Of a DNA stretch of 47,923 bases, positions 17,434 through 26,004 are shown one piece after another. The translations under genes and the position numbers were made by a program. The DNA comes from Gammaproteobacteria bacterium UBA2168 (GTDB taxonomy: Bacteria > Pseudomonadota > Gammaproteobacteria > Pseudomonadales > Azotimanducaceae), in the NCBI GenBank assembly GCA_002327525.1, contig DCWG01000004.1, forward strand, positions 1 through 47,923, written 5' to 3'. Every line of letters begins with the position of its first letter. The stretch's first letter is position 1. The notes under the pieces were generated by a model. The model searched no databases and was not told the DNA's origin. It saw only the letters and a program-made list of their open reading frames with translations.

Positions 17434-19320
17434 ATGCAAGCCTATGACGATGAGAACTACGACGACGGTTTCGACGATGACGCCCTGGCACGGCGCATGA
17501 ACCTCGCTCTGTGGAAGAAGTTGTTCAGCTACGCCGCGCGCTATCCTCGCGATCTCACCGGGCTCGCGATCTTCGCCGTCATTACTGCCACCGTAGAGGT
17601 TATCTACCCTCTGATCACCCGCGGCGTGATCGACGACGTGGCCGAATTCGGTTTCGATGCCAACCTCACTCCTTACATCGCCGCCTACGGTATGGCGACG
17701 CTCGCAATCTGCTTTGCCATCGGCGGCTTCATCTGGATGGCCGGCAAGATCCGCACACGCATCAGCTACGACATCCGCCGCGACGGATTCGACAACCTGC
17801 AGCGCCTGTCCTTCTCGTTTTACGACCACCGCCCCGTGGGCTGGCTGATGGCGCGTATGACATCGGACTGTGAACGACTCTCCAATATTCTTGCCTGGGG
17901 ATTTCTCGACCTCATCTGGGGTGCGACCATGATGGCGGGCATAGCGCTCGCGATGCTGGTGATGAACGCGAAACTCGCCCTCATCGTACTGGCCATCCTA
18001 CCGCTCCTGGGTTGGGTGTCAGGGAAGTTTCAGAAGCACATCCTCAAGAGCGCGCGTAAGGTGCGAGCCACTAATTCACGCATCACCGGCACCTTCAATG
18101 AGGCCATCATGGGGGTACTCACCTCCAAAGCGTTCGTGCGCGAACGCGAGAACCAGAGTGAGTTCCAGGAACTCACCAACACCATGTACGGCGCATCCGT
18201 GCTAAACATGACCCAGGCCGCAATCTACGTACCCATCGTCATCACCATAGCTAGCCTCGCCATGGGACTCGCCATGGCGGTGGGCGGAATGGACCTGCTG
18301 GGGAGAGTGATTTCCGTGGGTACGCTGGTCGCCTTCATGGCTTACACGCGGCACTTCTTCGATCCGGTTGAGCAACTCGGCCACTGGTTCGCCGAGATGC
18401 AGATGGCACAGGCTTCCGCCGAACGTATCGTCAGCCTCATCGAGGCGGTACCGGAGGTCCGTGACTCCGAATCAGTGCTGGAGGCCATGGCACGCAACCG
18501 CGATGCCGGCACCCGGACGCACTACGCCGACGATGGCGGAAGCGCCCACGTACACCAGATCGAGCTGACGCGTCTTGGCTTTCACTATGACCCTCAGCGC
18601 CCGGTGCTGGAGGACATCAACCTGACCATCAATGCCGGTGAGACCGTCGCCATCGTCGGCCCCACGGGCGGTGGCAAGAGCACGCTCGTGAACGTCATCT
18701 CCCGTTTCTACGAACCCACCGAAGGTCAGGTGCTGATCGATGGAGTGGACTACCGTAACCGCAGCCTGCACTGGTTGCAGTCGAACCTCGGCATGGTGCT
18801 GCAGAACGCACACGTGTTCAGCGGCTCGATCCTGGAGAACATTCGCTACGGCAAATTGTCCGCCTCGGACGAAGACGTGTACCAGGCGGCCCGCGTGTCC
18901 GGGGCACACGAGTTCATCGAGGCCTTTCCTGACGGATACGCAACCGATGCCGGTGAAGGTGGCTCCAAGCTGTCCGCAGGACAGAAGCAACTGGTGAGTT
19001 TCGCGCGTGCGGTCCTGGCGAACCCGCAGATACTCATCATGGACGAGGCCACCTCATCGGTGGATACGGAAACCGAGCAGCGCATCCAACAGGGACTGAC
19101 CAACCTGCTGCGCGGACGTATCGCGTTGATCATCGCACACCGCCTGTCGACGATCCGTAATGCCAACCGCATCGTCGTAATCGAGAACGGGCGCATCACG
19201 GAAACCGGCTCACACCGCGAATTGATGGCGCAGCAGGGTCACTACGCAGAGCTCTACCGACAGCAGAGCCTGCAGGAGTCGAGCCGGCACCTGGGTACCC
19301 CGGACCCGGCGCTCGCCTGA
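17434..19320 (+). CDS. ABC exporter half-transporter B, with canonical Walker B
   Basis: This 628-residue ABC exporter half has an acidic, Tyr/Asp-rich N-terminus (DDENYDDGFDDD), six membrane helices and a nucleotide-binding domain. Walker A is GPTGGGKST (409-417) and Walker B is canonical (MDEATSS, Glu538). The signature is altered to LSAGQ (513-517). In a heterodimer with the preceding protein, the altered signature pairs with the Asp-containing Walker B of subunit A to make the degenerate ATP site, leaving one fully catalytic site. That complementary pattern supports A and B forming one transporter. A linker at about 350-370 is Asp- and Gly-rich. Its TGA overlaps the ATG of the GFA gene by one base. 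Confidence 0.9.
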   Translation: MQAYDDENYDDGFDDDALARRMNLALWKKLFSYAARYPRDLTGLAIFAVITATVEVIYPLITRGVIDDVAEFGFDANLTPYIAAYGMATLAICFAIGGFIWMAGKIRTRISYDIRRDGFDNLQRLSFSFYDHRPVGWLMARMTSDCERLSNILAWGFLDLIWGATMMAGIALAMLVMNAKLALIVLAILPLLGWVSGKFQKHILKSARKVRATNSRITGTFNEAIMGVLTSKAFVRERENQSEFQELTNTMYGASVLNMTQAAIYVPIVITIASLAMGLAMAVGGMDLLGRVISVGTLVAFMAYTRHFFDPVEQLGHWFAEMQMAQASAERIVSLIEAVPEVRDSESVLEAMARNRDAGTRTHYADDGGSAHVHQIELTRLGFHYDPQRPVLEDINLTINAGETVAIVGPTGGGKSTLVNVISRFYEPTEGQVLIDGVDYRNRSLHWLQSNLGMVLQNAHVFSGSILENIRYGKLSASDEDVYQAARVSGAHEFIEAFPDGYATDAGEGGSKLSAGQKQLVSFARAVLANPQILIMDEATSSVDTETEQRIQQGLTNLLRGRIALIIAHRLSTIRNANRIVVIENGRITETGSHRELMAQQGHYAELYRQQSLQESSRHLGTPDPALA

Positions 19321-19769
19321 TGTCTTACCGTGGCAGCTGCCTGTGTGGCGCAATCACCTATACGCTGAACGCCGAGCTTTCCGATTTTGGTTATTGCCAC
19401 TGCGAGCAGTGCCGAAAGGCCAGCGGCGCTGCGTTCGGCGCCAATGCGGGCGTCGATCGCGCCCATGTGGACCTCAGCGATCCCGGTGACAGGCTCACCG
19501 AGTACGCATCATCTCCCGGCAAGGTCCGTGCCTTCTGCGGTGGCTGCGGGACACCGCTGTTTGCCTATCTCACCACTACGCCGCACCTGATCCGTATCCG
19601 CCTCGGAAGCCTCGATTCGGATTTCCTCAAAACCGCCAAAGCGCATGCTTTTGTCGCTGAGAAAGCCGACTGGTATCCAATCGAGGACGGGCTGCCGCAA
19701 TTTGACACATGGGCCGATCCGGACATACTCGTCCAGGTGGGGTCCCGGCAAAGCCAGAAGAGGCGCTGA
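19320..19769 (+). CDS. GFA family zinc protein
   Basis: This 149-residue protein carries the zinc-binding cysteine pattern of the GFA/CENP-V family: Cys7 and Cys9 (SCLCG), Cys26, Cys28 and Cys31 (CHCEQC), and Cys73 and Cys76 (CGGC). Family members were linked to glutathione-dependent formaldehyde activation, but that role is disputed and most are uncharacterised. The ATG overlaps the TGA of ABC half B by one base (TGATG), so it is translated with the exporter genes. A functional link to the exporter is possible but not shown. The next gene starts 54 bp further on. Confidence 0.88.
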   Translation: MSYRGSCLCGAITYTLNAELSDFGYCHCEQCRKASGAAFGANAGVDRAHVDLSDPGDRLTEYASSPGKVRAFCGGCGTPLFAYLTTTPHLIRIRLGSLDSDFLKTAKAHAFVAEKADWYPIEDGLPQFDTWADPDILVQVGSRQSQKRR

Positions 19770-19823
19770 AACGTCGAACGTGCGCTAAACTGACGCCAAC
19801 AGATCCGTTTCCGGAGCAGCCAG

Positions 19824-20894
19824 ATGTTCTCGATGTACCTTGTTCGCCTCATATGCCTAACCTTCGTCATCCTCGTGCCGGGCCTGGTGCTATCGGATTC
19901 GGCACAGGGTTCTCCTTCCGCGCCGGCAAGGCCCGATCTCTCCGGCACCTACGATGCAGCCACACTCACACCGCTGGTCCGCCCGAAGCAGTTCGGTAAC
20001 AAGCTGTACCTCACGCGCGAGGAGGCCGAAGAGATAGCCACGACCGAAAAGGCTCTCATCGGTAAAAGCCTGCAAGCCAGCGCCCCCGACCGCGAAGCCC
20101 CACCGCAGGGCGGCGATGGATCGCCCGGTGCCGCTGGCAATGTGGGCGGCTACAACAGCTTCTGGATCGATCGGGGCACCAATGCGATGACGGTAGACGG
20201 CAAGTTTCGCACCTCCATCATCGTTGATCCCGAGGATGGTCAGTTTCCGCCCATGACACCCGAGGCCAAAAAAAAACAGGCGCAACGATTCGCCAGTTCC
20301 CGGCACGCCAACGACGGCACCGCCTGGTGGCTGGACAGAGACAGTCCGGGGCCATACGACAATATGGAACAACGCAGTACGGCCGAGCGCTGCCTGCTCG
20401 GATTCTCCGGCGCGACACCGAGCATCCCTAGCCTCTACAACAACTACAAGCGTATCGTGCAAACAAACGAGTACGTCATGATCCTGATCGAGATGGTGCA
20501 CGATGCCCGCATCGTTCGCATGAACGCCGAGCACGTACCAGCAGATGTCAACAAGTGGCTGGGGGACTCCATCGGCTGGTGGGAGGACGATACTCTGGTG
20601 GTGGATACCACTAACTTCCACCCCCAGGCCAGCCGTCGGGGCAGTTCTGAAAACACCCATGTCGTCGAGCGCTTCACGCGGCTCGAAGATGGCAACCTGC
20701 TCTATCGATTTACTGTGGAAAATGGCGACGTGTGGACCGCACCCTGGACCGGGGAGTACATCTGGCGAGCAAGTGACGAGAAGGTGTACGAGTACGCCTG
20801 CCACGAGGGTAACTATGCACTCGGCAATATCATGCGCGGCGCCCGAATTCTCGAAAAGGACGCCATGCAGGCGAGGGGAGGAACCGGCGACTGA
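19824..20894 (+). CDS. Secreted protein of unknown function
   Basis: This 356-residue protein has a signal peptide of ~24 residues (hydrophobic LICLTFVILVPGLVLS). The mature part has the sequence style of a family common in acidobacteria, sphingomonads and uncultured gammaproteobacteria: repeated Trp-rich motifs such as GWWEDDTLVVDTTNF, a VERFTRLED segment, and a C-terminal YEYACHEGNYALGNIMRGAR. I do not know a function for the family. The ATG is preceded by GGAG with six bases of spacing. The absence of lipobox or membrane segments suggests a soluble periplasmic protein. It lies on the same strand as the ABC-GFA genes and could be co-transcribed. Confidence 0.75.
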   Translation: MFSMYLVRLICLTFVILVPGLVLSDSAQGSPSAPARPDLSGTYDAATLTPLVRPKQFGNKLYLTREEAEEIATTEKALIGKSLQASAPDREAPPQGGDGSPGAAGNVGGYNSFWIDRGTNAMTVDGKFRTSIIVDPEDGQFPPMTPEAKKKQAQRFASSRHANDGTAWWLDRDSPGPYDNMEQRSTAERCLLGFSGATPSIPSLYNNYKRIVQTNEYVMILIEMVHDARIVRMNAEHVPADVNKWLGDSIGWWEDDTLVVDTTNFHPQASRRGSSENTHVVERFTRLEDGNLLYRFTVENGDVWTAPWTGEYIWRASDEKVYEYACHEGNYALGNIMRGARILEKDAMQARGGTGD

Positions 20895-20912
20895 ACCGCG
20901 ATGCGGTCCGGG

Positions 20913-21005
20913 CTATTGACTAACGGGCTCGCCGCAGTAGCTGCAGAACCTGTTCTCGGTGCGCGCCCGAAGCCGTCCGTTTTCCGTTACAAGGATGTCG
21001 ATCAT
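20913..21005 (-). CDS. Possible 30-residue ORF with a CxxC motif
   Basis: A minus-strand frame from ATG 21005 to TAG 20913 encodes 30 residues with the core RARTENRFCSYCGEPVSQ. The CSYCGE pair resembles half of a zinc knuckle, and the sequence looks protein-like. Its ATG shares the palindromic CATG with the start of the divergent membrane-protein gene. It could be a real small zinc-binding protein, the end of a decayed gene (the frame stays open upstream, antisense to the membrane protein) or chance. Confidence 0.25.
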   Translation of the reverse strand: MIDILVTENGRLRARTENRFCSYCGEPVSQ

Positions 21006-21273
21006 GCGCGGCAATTCCGGCCGGGTCAGGCCGGCTCTTCCCGGAGCGCTTCGCGTATTCGGCGTGATCGACATGGTGTTGGCGGTCATGTTATTGCGTG
21101 ACGCCGACAACCTGCCGGTCACGCTCAAGATGTTCGGCATCGCCAATTTGCTCTTCGGCATAAGCCAGGCGAGCGTGATCCTTTCCTTTGCCACGGTCAT
21201 CATGTACCCCATAGCCACGCTGATGCTGGCTGTACATTTCCCTGGCAAACCGAATCTCATCGAGATCGTCTGA
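21004..21273 (+). CDS. Small membrane protein of unknown function
   Basis: This 89-residue protein is dominated by hydrophobic segments: VFGVIDMVLAVMLL, a second around LKMFGIANLLFGIS, and a third at VILSFATVIMYPIATLMLAV, so two or three membrane helices are likely. ATG 21004 has AAGGA eight bases upstream. ATG 20995 and GTG 20959 are in-frame alternatives. It lies between the secreted protein and the convergent ferredoxin-NADP reductase gene. No family is recognised. Confidence 0.55.
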   Translation: MRGNSGRVRPALPGALRVFGVIDMVLAVMLLRDADNLPVTLKMFGIANLLFGISQASVILSFATVIMYPIATLMLAVHFPGKPNLIEIV

Positions 21274-21308
21274 ATCTCCGTGACGCATCCCACACCCAAA
21301 ATGAACAA

Positions 21309-22700
21309 TCACTTCCGGAAGGCGGCATCCAGCAGGTCGCTGATTCTCGTCAGCTTGCGCCGCGGCCGCCCCGCCGCCACACCCGCGCTCACCTCGACTG
21401 TGTCTATCGCCTGCCAATCGGCGAAGCCGACAACCCGTGCACCGTTGTCCCGCAGGCGCCTGACCAGCTCATCGGGGTGCGACGGCGGCTGCGGGAGCTG
21501 GTCTACGTCGGCCAACATCTGCTCCACGGTTTCTTTTGCGTCGGTCTTGTTCGTACCGATCACCCCGACCGGTCCGCGCTTGAGCCAGCCGGCCACGTAC
21601 AGACCCGTGTAATCGTCTCCCCTCGGCCCGCTCACCCGGCCGAGCTGGTTGGGCACTCTCCCCAACTGTGCATCAAACGGCAGGTCCGGAAGCGGTTCGC
21701 TGCGATAACCCACCGAGCGGAACACCAGTCCAGCAGGCAGCTCAGTCTCTTCACCCGTGGGCCTTGCACGCAAGTGCCCCTCCTCGTCCAGATAGGCCTC
21801 GTTGCGTACGATGCGCACCGCGCGAACTTCACCCGCATCGTTCCCGAGCAGAGCCACGGGGGAGACGAAGAAACGGATGGCGAGTCGGCCCCGATGAGCC
21901 GGCAGGTCCGTATGCATCCCGGACGCCAATTCACGGATCATGGCGACATTCTTCCGTGCGTTTCGAGTGCCGCTCTCCGCGAGCGCGGCCTTGCTCAGGT
22001 CGTCGAGATCGGCTTCGTCCCGCGCGATCTGCACATCCGCCAGTTCAGCCATTTCGGCGAGCTCCGCAGGAGTGAATGCTGCCTGCGCCGGCCCCCGCCG
22101 GCCCAGCAGGTACACGGTTCTCACCCTCGAATGGCGCAGCGCCTCTATGGCGTAGTCAGCCATATCGGTAACGCGAAGATCTTCGTGCGAGCGCAGCAGC
22201 ATGCGCGCTACATCAAGAGCCACGTTGCCGAGCCCGACCACCACAGCAGCATCTTTGTCGAGGTTGAATTCGAGATCAGCATAGTCGGGGTGACCGTTGT
22301 ACCAGGCAACGAAGTCGGCCGCCGAATGGCTGCCATCCAGATTCTCTCCCGCAATGCCCAGCTCGCGATCGTGGCGCGCGCCGGTTGTAAATACCACCTG
22401 GTGATAGTGGGACCTGAGATCGGTAAGCGTCACGTCACGCCCATATCCGACATTACCGATCAGGCGAAACCCCTGGGAAGCCGCCACTTTGTCGAAGGTG
22501 CGCACAACCGACTTATCCTTCTGATGATCCGGCGCCACTCCGGCGCGAACCAGGCCGAACGGCGTCGGCAATCGTTCGAAGACGTCAATCGCCACCGATG
22601 GATGCTGTTTCAGCAGGTGACTCGCAACGTAAAAACCAGCCGGCCCGGCCCCGACGATGGCGACCCGCAATTGATTATCTACGCTAGCTGCTCGCAACAC
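21309..22700 (-). CDS. FprA-like ferredoxin/adrenodoxin-NADP reductase
   Basis: This 463-residue FAD protein belongs to the adrenodoxin-reductase/FprA group, which passes electrons between NADPH and ferredoxins. The FAD motif GAGPAG is at 17-22, followed by the family signature RLPTPFGLVRAGVAPDH. The NADP-binding region is at 154-166 (VVGLGNVALDVAR), then YLLGRRGPAQAAFTPAEL. The C-terminus has GLYVAGWLKRGPVGVIGTNK. The start is GTG 22700, preceded by AGGTAGGA, and TTG 22697 is an alternative. The frame stays open upstream but that part is not protein-like. Such reductases commonly feed P450 or other ferredoxin-dependent oxygenases, none of which is in this window. Confidence 0.9.
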   Translation of the reverse strand: MLRAASVDNQLRVAIVGAGPAGFYVASHLLKQHPSVAIDVFERLPTPFGLVRAGVAPDHQKDKSVVRTFDKVAASQGFRLIGNVGYGRDVTLTDLRSHYHQVVFTTGARHDRELGIAGENLDGSHSAADFVAWYNGHPDYADLEFNLDKDAAVVVGLGNVALDVARMLLRSHEDLRVTDMADYAIEALRHSRVRTVYLLGRRGPAQAAFTPAELAEMAELADVQIARDEADLDDLSKAALAESGTRNARKNVAMIRELASGMHTDLPAHRGRLAIRFFVSPVALLGNDAGEVRAVRIVRNEAYLDEEGHLRARPTGEETELPAGLVFRSVGYRSEPLPDLPFDAQLGRVPNQLGRVSGPRGDDYTGLYVAGWLKRGPVGVIGTNKTDAKETVEQMLADVDQLPQPPSHPDELVRRLRDNGARVVGFADWQAIDTVEVSAGVAAGRPRRKLTRISDLLDAAFRK

Positions 22701-22743
22701 TAATCCTACCTCTCGCAACCGGTTCCCGCAGCCACGATGGTAA

Positions 22744-23310
22744 CACTCCAGACTGACAAATCTCACTCGACGGCGGCCTCGCGCGAGCGGGCACCACCGG
22801 ATCGGCAGTACACTCTGCGCTGGGCGTACCGGAAGGCGGCTGTTTGCAGCGCCAGATGCAGACGGGATCGTCGCAAAGAACCTTCGATTCGTTTTCGAGG
22901 GGCACGAGGACGTACTTAAGACTCTGAGGGTATACGAACGCGATGGCACGCTGGTCATCACCGCCAGAGAAGATCAGTTTCGCATCTGGGTCGGCACACA
23001 TGCAGGCAGGGATGCAATTTACCATCTGCGCCTGCCGGAACTGTCCGCCATCGACCATCAAGGCCATGGCGAAATCAACGTTGGAGCGTTCAGCGTGAAC
23101 GAACTGTGCGTCACCTTGAGCGACCACACTGATACCAATCTCAATTCGCTCAACGCCCACCATCTGGAAGTCACCGCCTCAGACCATGCTAACGTGAACA
23201 TCGAAACTCTGGACAGTGACCGGGTGGAGCTCGTGAGCGAGGATTACGCCGACGTAGCAGTTTCCGGCGCAGCCGAGGTGTTCAAGCAGACCCAGGTCGG
23301 ACGTCACTGA
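22744..23310 (+). pseudogene. GIN-domain (DUF2807-like) protein lacking a usable N-terminus
   Basis: One frame, open from a TAA at 22741 to TGA 23308-23310, encodes a beta-helix-like protein typical of head GIN domains: LRFVFEGHEDVLKTLRVYER, then DGTLVITARED, then repeats such as NLNSLNAHHLEVTASDHANV. The pattern continues to VELVSEDYADVAVSG. There is no ATG, GTG or TTG before the domain. The first ordinary start is GTG 23095, which would discard half of it. No signal peptide, normal for the family, is visible in any frame upstream. So the 5' end seems lost or shifted, probably when this region and the divergent reductase gene were rearranged. GIN proteins are usually exported and of unknown role. 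Confidence 0.5.
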
Positions 23311-23349
23311 CCTCGCGCGGGCTGCGATACGCGTATCGCACAACCCATC

Positions 23350-24297
23350 TCAGCTTTGTGTGGCCACGAAATCCCAGACATGGTCGGCGCCGAGCTTCGC
23401 CAGATGTCCACCCAGCCTGCGCTGCCAGAACACCTCGTTCCCGTATTCGTCGCGCCACGCCCACAATCGACGAGTAAAGTGGTGCAACTCGTGTTCGTGC
23501 GTGAAGCCCATAGCGCCGTGCACCTGATGCACAGCCTCTGCCACAATGCCCACCGCCTCACCGACACGCGCTTTGGCTGCGGCGACTTCCTGAGCGAAGC
23601 GCTCACCACCCAGCGCATCGATGGCCGCGTCCGCGGCACGCTTGGCGGCCGCCACTTCAGCGGCCACCACCGCAAGGGCGTGCTGAATGGCCTGAAACTT
23701 GGAAATGGGCCGGCCGAATTGCTCACGTTCTCCCGCGTAGGTCAGCCCTAGATCGAGTACGCGTTCGAGACAACCCGCCATCAACGCCACTCGGCTGAGC
23801 GCTAGCATCTCGAACGGCCCCTCGTCGACGGCAATTTCTTCCACAGCCTCGAGGGTCACTGTATCGCGCGGCTCTCCGGCGATGTTAGTGCCGGTAGTAA
23901 CGTGGCAGACATGCCCGATTCGCGCGGCGCCATCGACCAACGCCAGTACGCGGTCGGCTCTGCGTCCCCAGGGCACCTGCGCTACGCGTGCGCCTTCGAC
24001 GACACCGATAGACACGAAATCGCCGCTTTCCCCGACCCAGCGTGCCGCGAGCACCATCTCAGCGAGCGGCACCCCGACGGCAAACCGCCCCGCGCTCTTC
24101 AGTAGTTCGAACACATCGGTGGTCGCGAATCCCTCAGCGGCAATACCGATCCGATCGAACCCATTCTCAACCACCATGTCGTGCAGAGCCTGTGGGTATA
24201 CGCCGAGTTCCACATCGTCGAGCACCGCCTTGGTGCTGCCATCCGCAAACATGCGCGCCGCACTATCGACCAGCATCTGAGTGATTTCGTTCATCAT
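23350..24297 (-). CDS. Acyl-CoA dehydrogenase, short subunit of a likely heteromeric enzyme
   Basis: This 315-residue protein has the acyl-CoA dehydrogenase fold but is shorter than usual (about 380), with a reduced middle beta domain. The C-terminal helical domain is clear: LTYAGEREQFGRPISKFQAI, then VHQVHGAMGFTHEHELHHFT and a Trp/Arg-rich end. It overlaps the longer acyl-CoA dehydrogenase gene by four bases. Adjacent long and short genes of this kind encode alpha2beta2 heterotetramers with shared active sites in actinobacterial sterol and side-chain degradation. A similar arrangement here is an inference. It likely oxidises an acyl-CoA to the enoyl-CoA in a specialised degradation pathway. 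Confidence 0.88.
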   Translation of the reverse strand: MMNEITQMLVDSAARMFADGSTKAVLDDVELGVYPQALHDMVVENGFDRIGIAAEGFATTDVFELLKSAGRFAVGVPLAEMVLAARWVGESGDFVSIGVVEGARVAQVPWGRRADRVLALVDGAARIGHVCHVTTGTNIAGEPRDTVTLEAVEEIAVDEGPFEMLALSRVALMAGCLERVLDLGLTYAGEREQFGRPISKFQAIQHALAVVAAEVAAAKRAADAAIDALGGERFAQEVAAAKARVGEAVGIVAEAVHQVHGAMGFTHEHELHHFTRRLWAWRDEYGNEVFWQRRLGGHLAKLGADHVWDFVATQS

Positions 24298-25427
24298 CTC
24301 AACCCCAGGCCACGCGCAATGACGCCGCGCAGGATCTCCCGCGTCCCGCCTCGCAGGGTGAACGACGGCGACAGCAACAACGTGTCCGTAAACGCTTCCC
24401 GAAACGACCCCGGGCTCAGCCCCCCGGGTGCAGCGAGGCGCGCAATCTCCGGTAACGCCTTTTCGAAGTTGTTGCCGAGTTCCTTCACGAGAGCAGCCTC
24501 CACCGCAGGTGACTTGCCCTCTTCCAGCATTCCAGCCACCGAGACGGACATGCGCCGCAAGGTCATCAGATGCGAAGCGATGCGCCCGATCGCCGCAGCC
24601 TCGTGCGGTGCCGGATCGTCTCCAATCAGACGAACGAATTCGACGAACACTCTGAACGCCGACAAAAAGCGCTCCGGCCCGCTGCGCTCGTAGCCGAGTT
24701 CAGAGGTCACCTGCTCCCAGCCATTACCCGGTTCGCCCACCACCTGATCATCGGCGACAAAGGCATCCGTGAAGACCACCTCATTGAAATCCTCTCCACC
24801 CGACATGTTGCGGATGGGCCGCACCTCGACCCCGTCCGCCGACAGTTCGACGATGAACTGAGAGAGTCCCGCGTGGCGATTTTCCGAGGGGGGTTCTGTG
24901 CGCACCAGTGCAACCATGTAGTGGTTGCGGTGTGCATCGGTCGACCACAACTTCGTGCCGTTGACCAACCAGCCGCCATCCGTTCTGCGCGCACTCGTGC
25001 GCACGGATGCGAGATCCGAGCCCGTGTTCGGCTCACTCATCCCGATGGAAAAAAAGCTACGCCCCGCCGCGATATCGGGCAGAAAGCGCGCGCACTGCTG
25101 CGCACTTCCATAGCGCAGCAACAAGGGCCCGCTCTGCCGGTCGGCAATCCAATGAGCGCTCACCGGCGCTCCCGCCGCCAGCAGTTCCTCGGTCACCACA
25201 TAACGCTCGAAGAACGTGCGTTCCGCTCCCCCATACTCCTTCGGCCACGTCATCCCCACCCAGCCCCGGCTACCCAGCAGTTCGGAAAACGCCGGATCGT
25301 GCCCGGACGAGAAATCGGAGTTGGGCCGTAGCAGATGGTCGGCGTGCCGGGTCAGAAACGTCCGGACCTCGGCGCGCAGGTTTTGCGCGGTGTCGGGCAG
25401 ACTCACCCGATCGAAATGCAGCAACAC
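24294..25427 (-). CDS. Acyl-CoA dehydrogenase, long subunit
   Basis: This 377-residue acyl-CoA dehydrogenase has the FAD- and substrate-binding FSIGMSEPNTGSDLASVRT, the middle-domain LVNGTKLWSTDAHRNHYMVA and an LGYERSGPERFL helix. The N-terminal WVGMTWPKEYGGAE is typical of the family. The start is GTG 25427. Its stop overlaps the start of the short acyl-CoA dehydrogenase gene, supporting a heteromeric enzyme. Substrate is unknown. The pair points to degradation of a branched, cyclic or long-chain acid and not housekeeping beta-oxidation. A small unknown gene diverges 94 bp upstream. Confidence 0.9.
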   Translation of the reverse strand: MLLHFDRVSLPDTAQNLRAEVRTFLTRHADHLLRPNSDFSSGHDPAFSELLGSRGWVGMTWPKEYGGAERTFFERYVVTEELLAAGAPVSAHWIADRQSGPLLLRYGSAQQCARFLPDIAAGRSFFSIGMSEPNTGSDLASVRTSARRTDGGWLVNGTKLWSTDAHRNHYMVALVRTEPPSENRHAGLSQFIVELSADGVEVRPIRNMSGGEDFNEVVFTDAFVADDQVVGEPGNGWEQVTSELGYERSGPERFLSAFRVFVEFVRLIGDDPAPHEAAAIGRIASHLMTLRRMSVSVAGMLEEGKSPAVEAALVKELGNNFEKALPEIARLAAPGGLSPGSFREAFTDTLLLSPSFTLRGGTREILRGVIARGLGLR

Positions 25428-25521
25428 GGTGTTAGCATCCTAAATGCGGAACGGCTACGTTACTGAACAGACGCTGGATTGCAAGGAAGCCTCTGGCGAT
25501 GACTGGGTTTAGAATACCCTC

Positions 25522-25923
25522 ATGAGAGATGCAGACATCCAGGAGATGTTCACGCCGGTGCTGGGCGACATCATGCAGCGATCAACCGTTGTGGACAAAT
25601 TCGTCGATCGAAATCTCTACAAGATCTACCTCGCCACGTTGTGGGCCAATGTGGTGCTGAATCCCCAAGACATCGGTATCGATGAATCTGATCTGGAGAC
25701 GGTTCACGACGTCATCAACGGAGCGGCCGGCAAGGTGCTGGGGCACGAGGAAGACCTGACGGGCTGTTTTCGGTTCATCAACTCGAAGGCCGGTGAGTCA
25801 GCAATGCGCGAGGCACGTCTCACTCAGCATCACAAGGAACTGCTGCTGTACTTCAGCTCGATGATTCTCGATCCCGAGGGTCATGAGCGATGGATGCAGG
25901 GCGTGCGCGACCGCCAGAACTGA
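25522..25923 (+). CDS. Small cytoplasmic protein of unknown function
   Basis: This 133-residue, mostly helical, acidic protein has no signal peptide or membrane segment (MRDADIQEMFTPVLGDIMQ at the start, HKELLLYFSSMILDPEGHER near the end). The start is ATG 25522. Codon use looks like its neighbours, and the frame is clean, so it is likely real. No family is recognised. It sits between the divergent acyl-CoA dehydrogenase operon and the convergent yjbQ gene, so it is probably its own transcription unit. Confidence 0.7.
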   Translation: MRDADIQEMFTPVLGDIMQRSTVVDKFVDRNLYKIYLATLWANVVLNPQDIGIDESDLETVHDVINGAAGKVLGHEEDLTGCFRFINSKAGESAMREARLTQHHKELLLYFSSMILDPEGHERWMQGVRDRQN

Positions 25924-26004
25924 GTATCCGTCCGTTACCCGCTGTCCGAAGTGAGCCAATTCTGGCAGCGCTCACCCGTGGCGAGATTCTACGGAAACAG
26001 ACTA

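Noticed and set aside
19890..20804. 304-residue minus-strand frame antisense to the secreted unknown protein
   Set aside because: The plus strand has a signal peptide, ribosome-binding site and conserved family motifs; the antisense has none.
21477..22703. 408-residue plus-strand frame antisense to the ferredoxin-NADP reductase
   Set aside because: It is the mirror of a clear FprA-like gene with FAD and NADP motifs. The antisense product has no recognisable domain and is a high-GC shadow frame.
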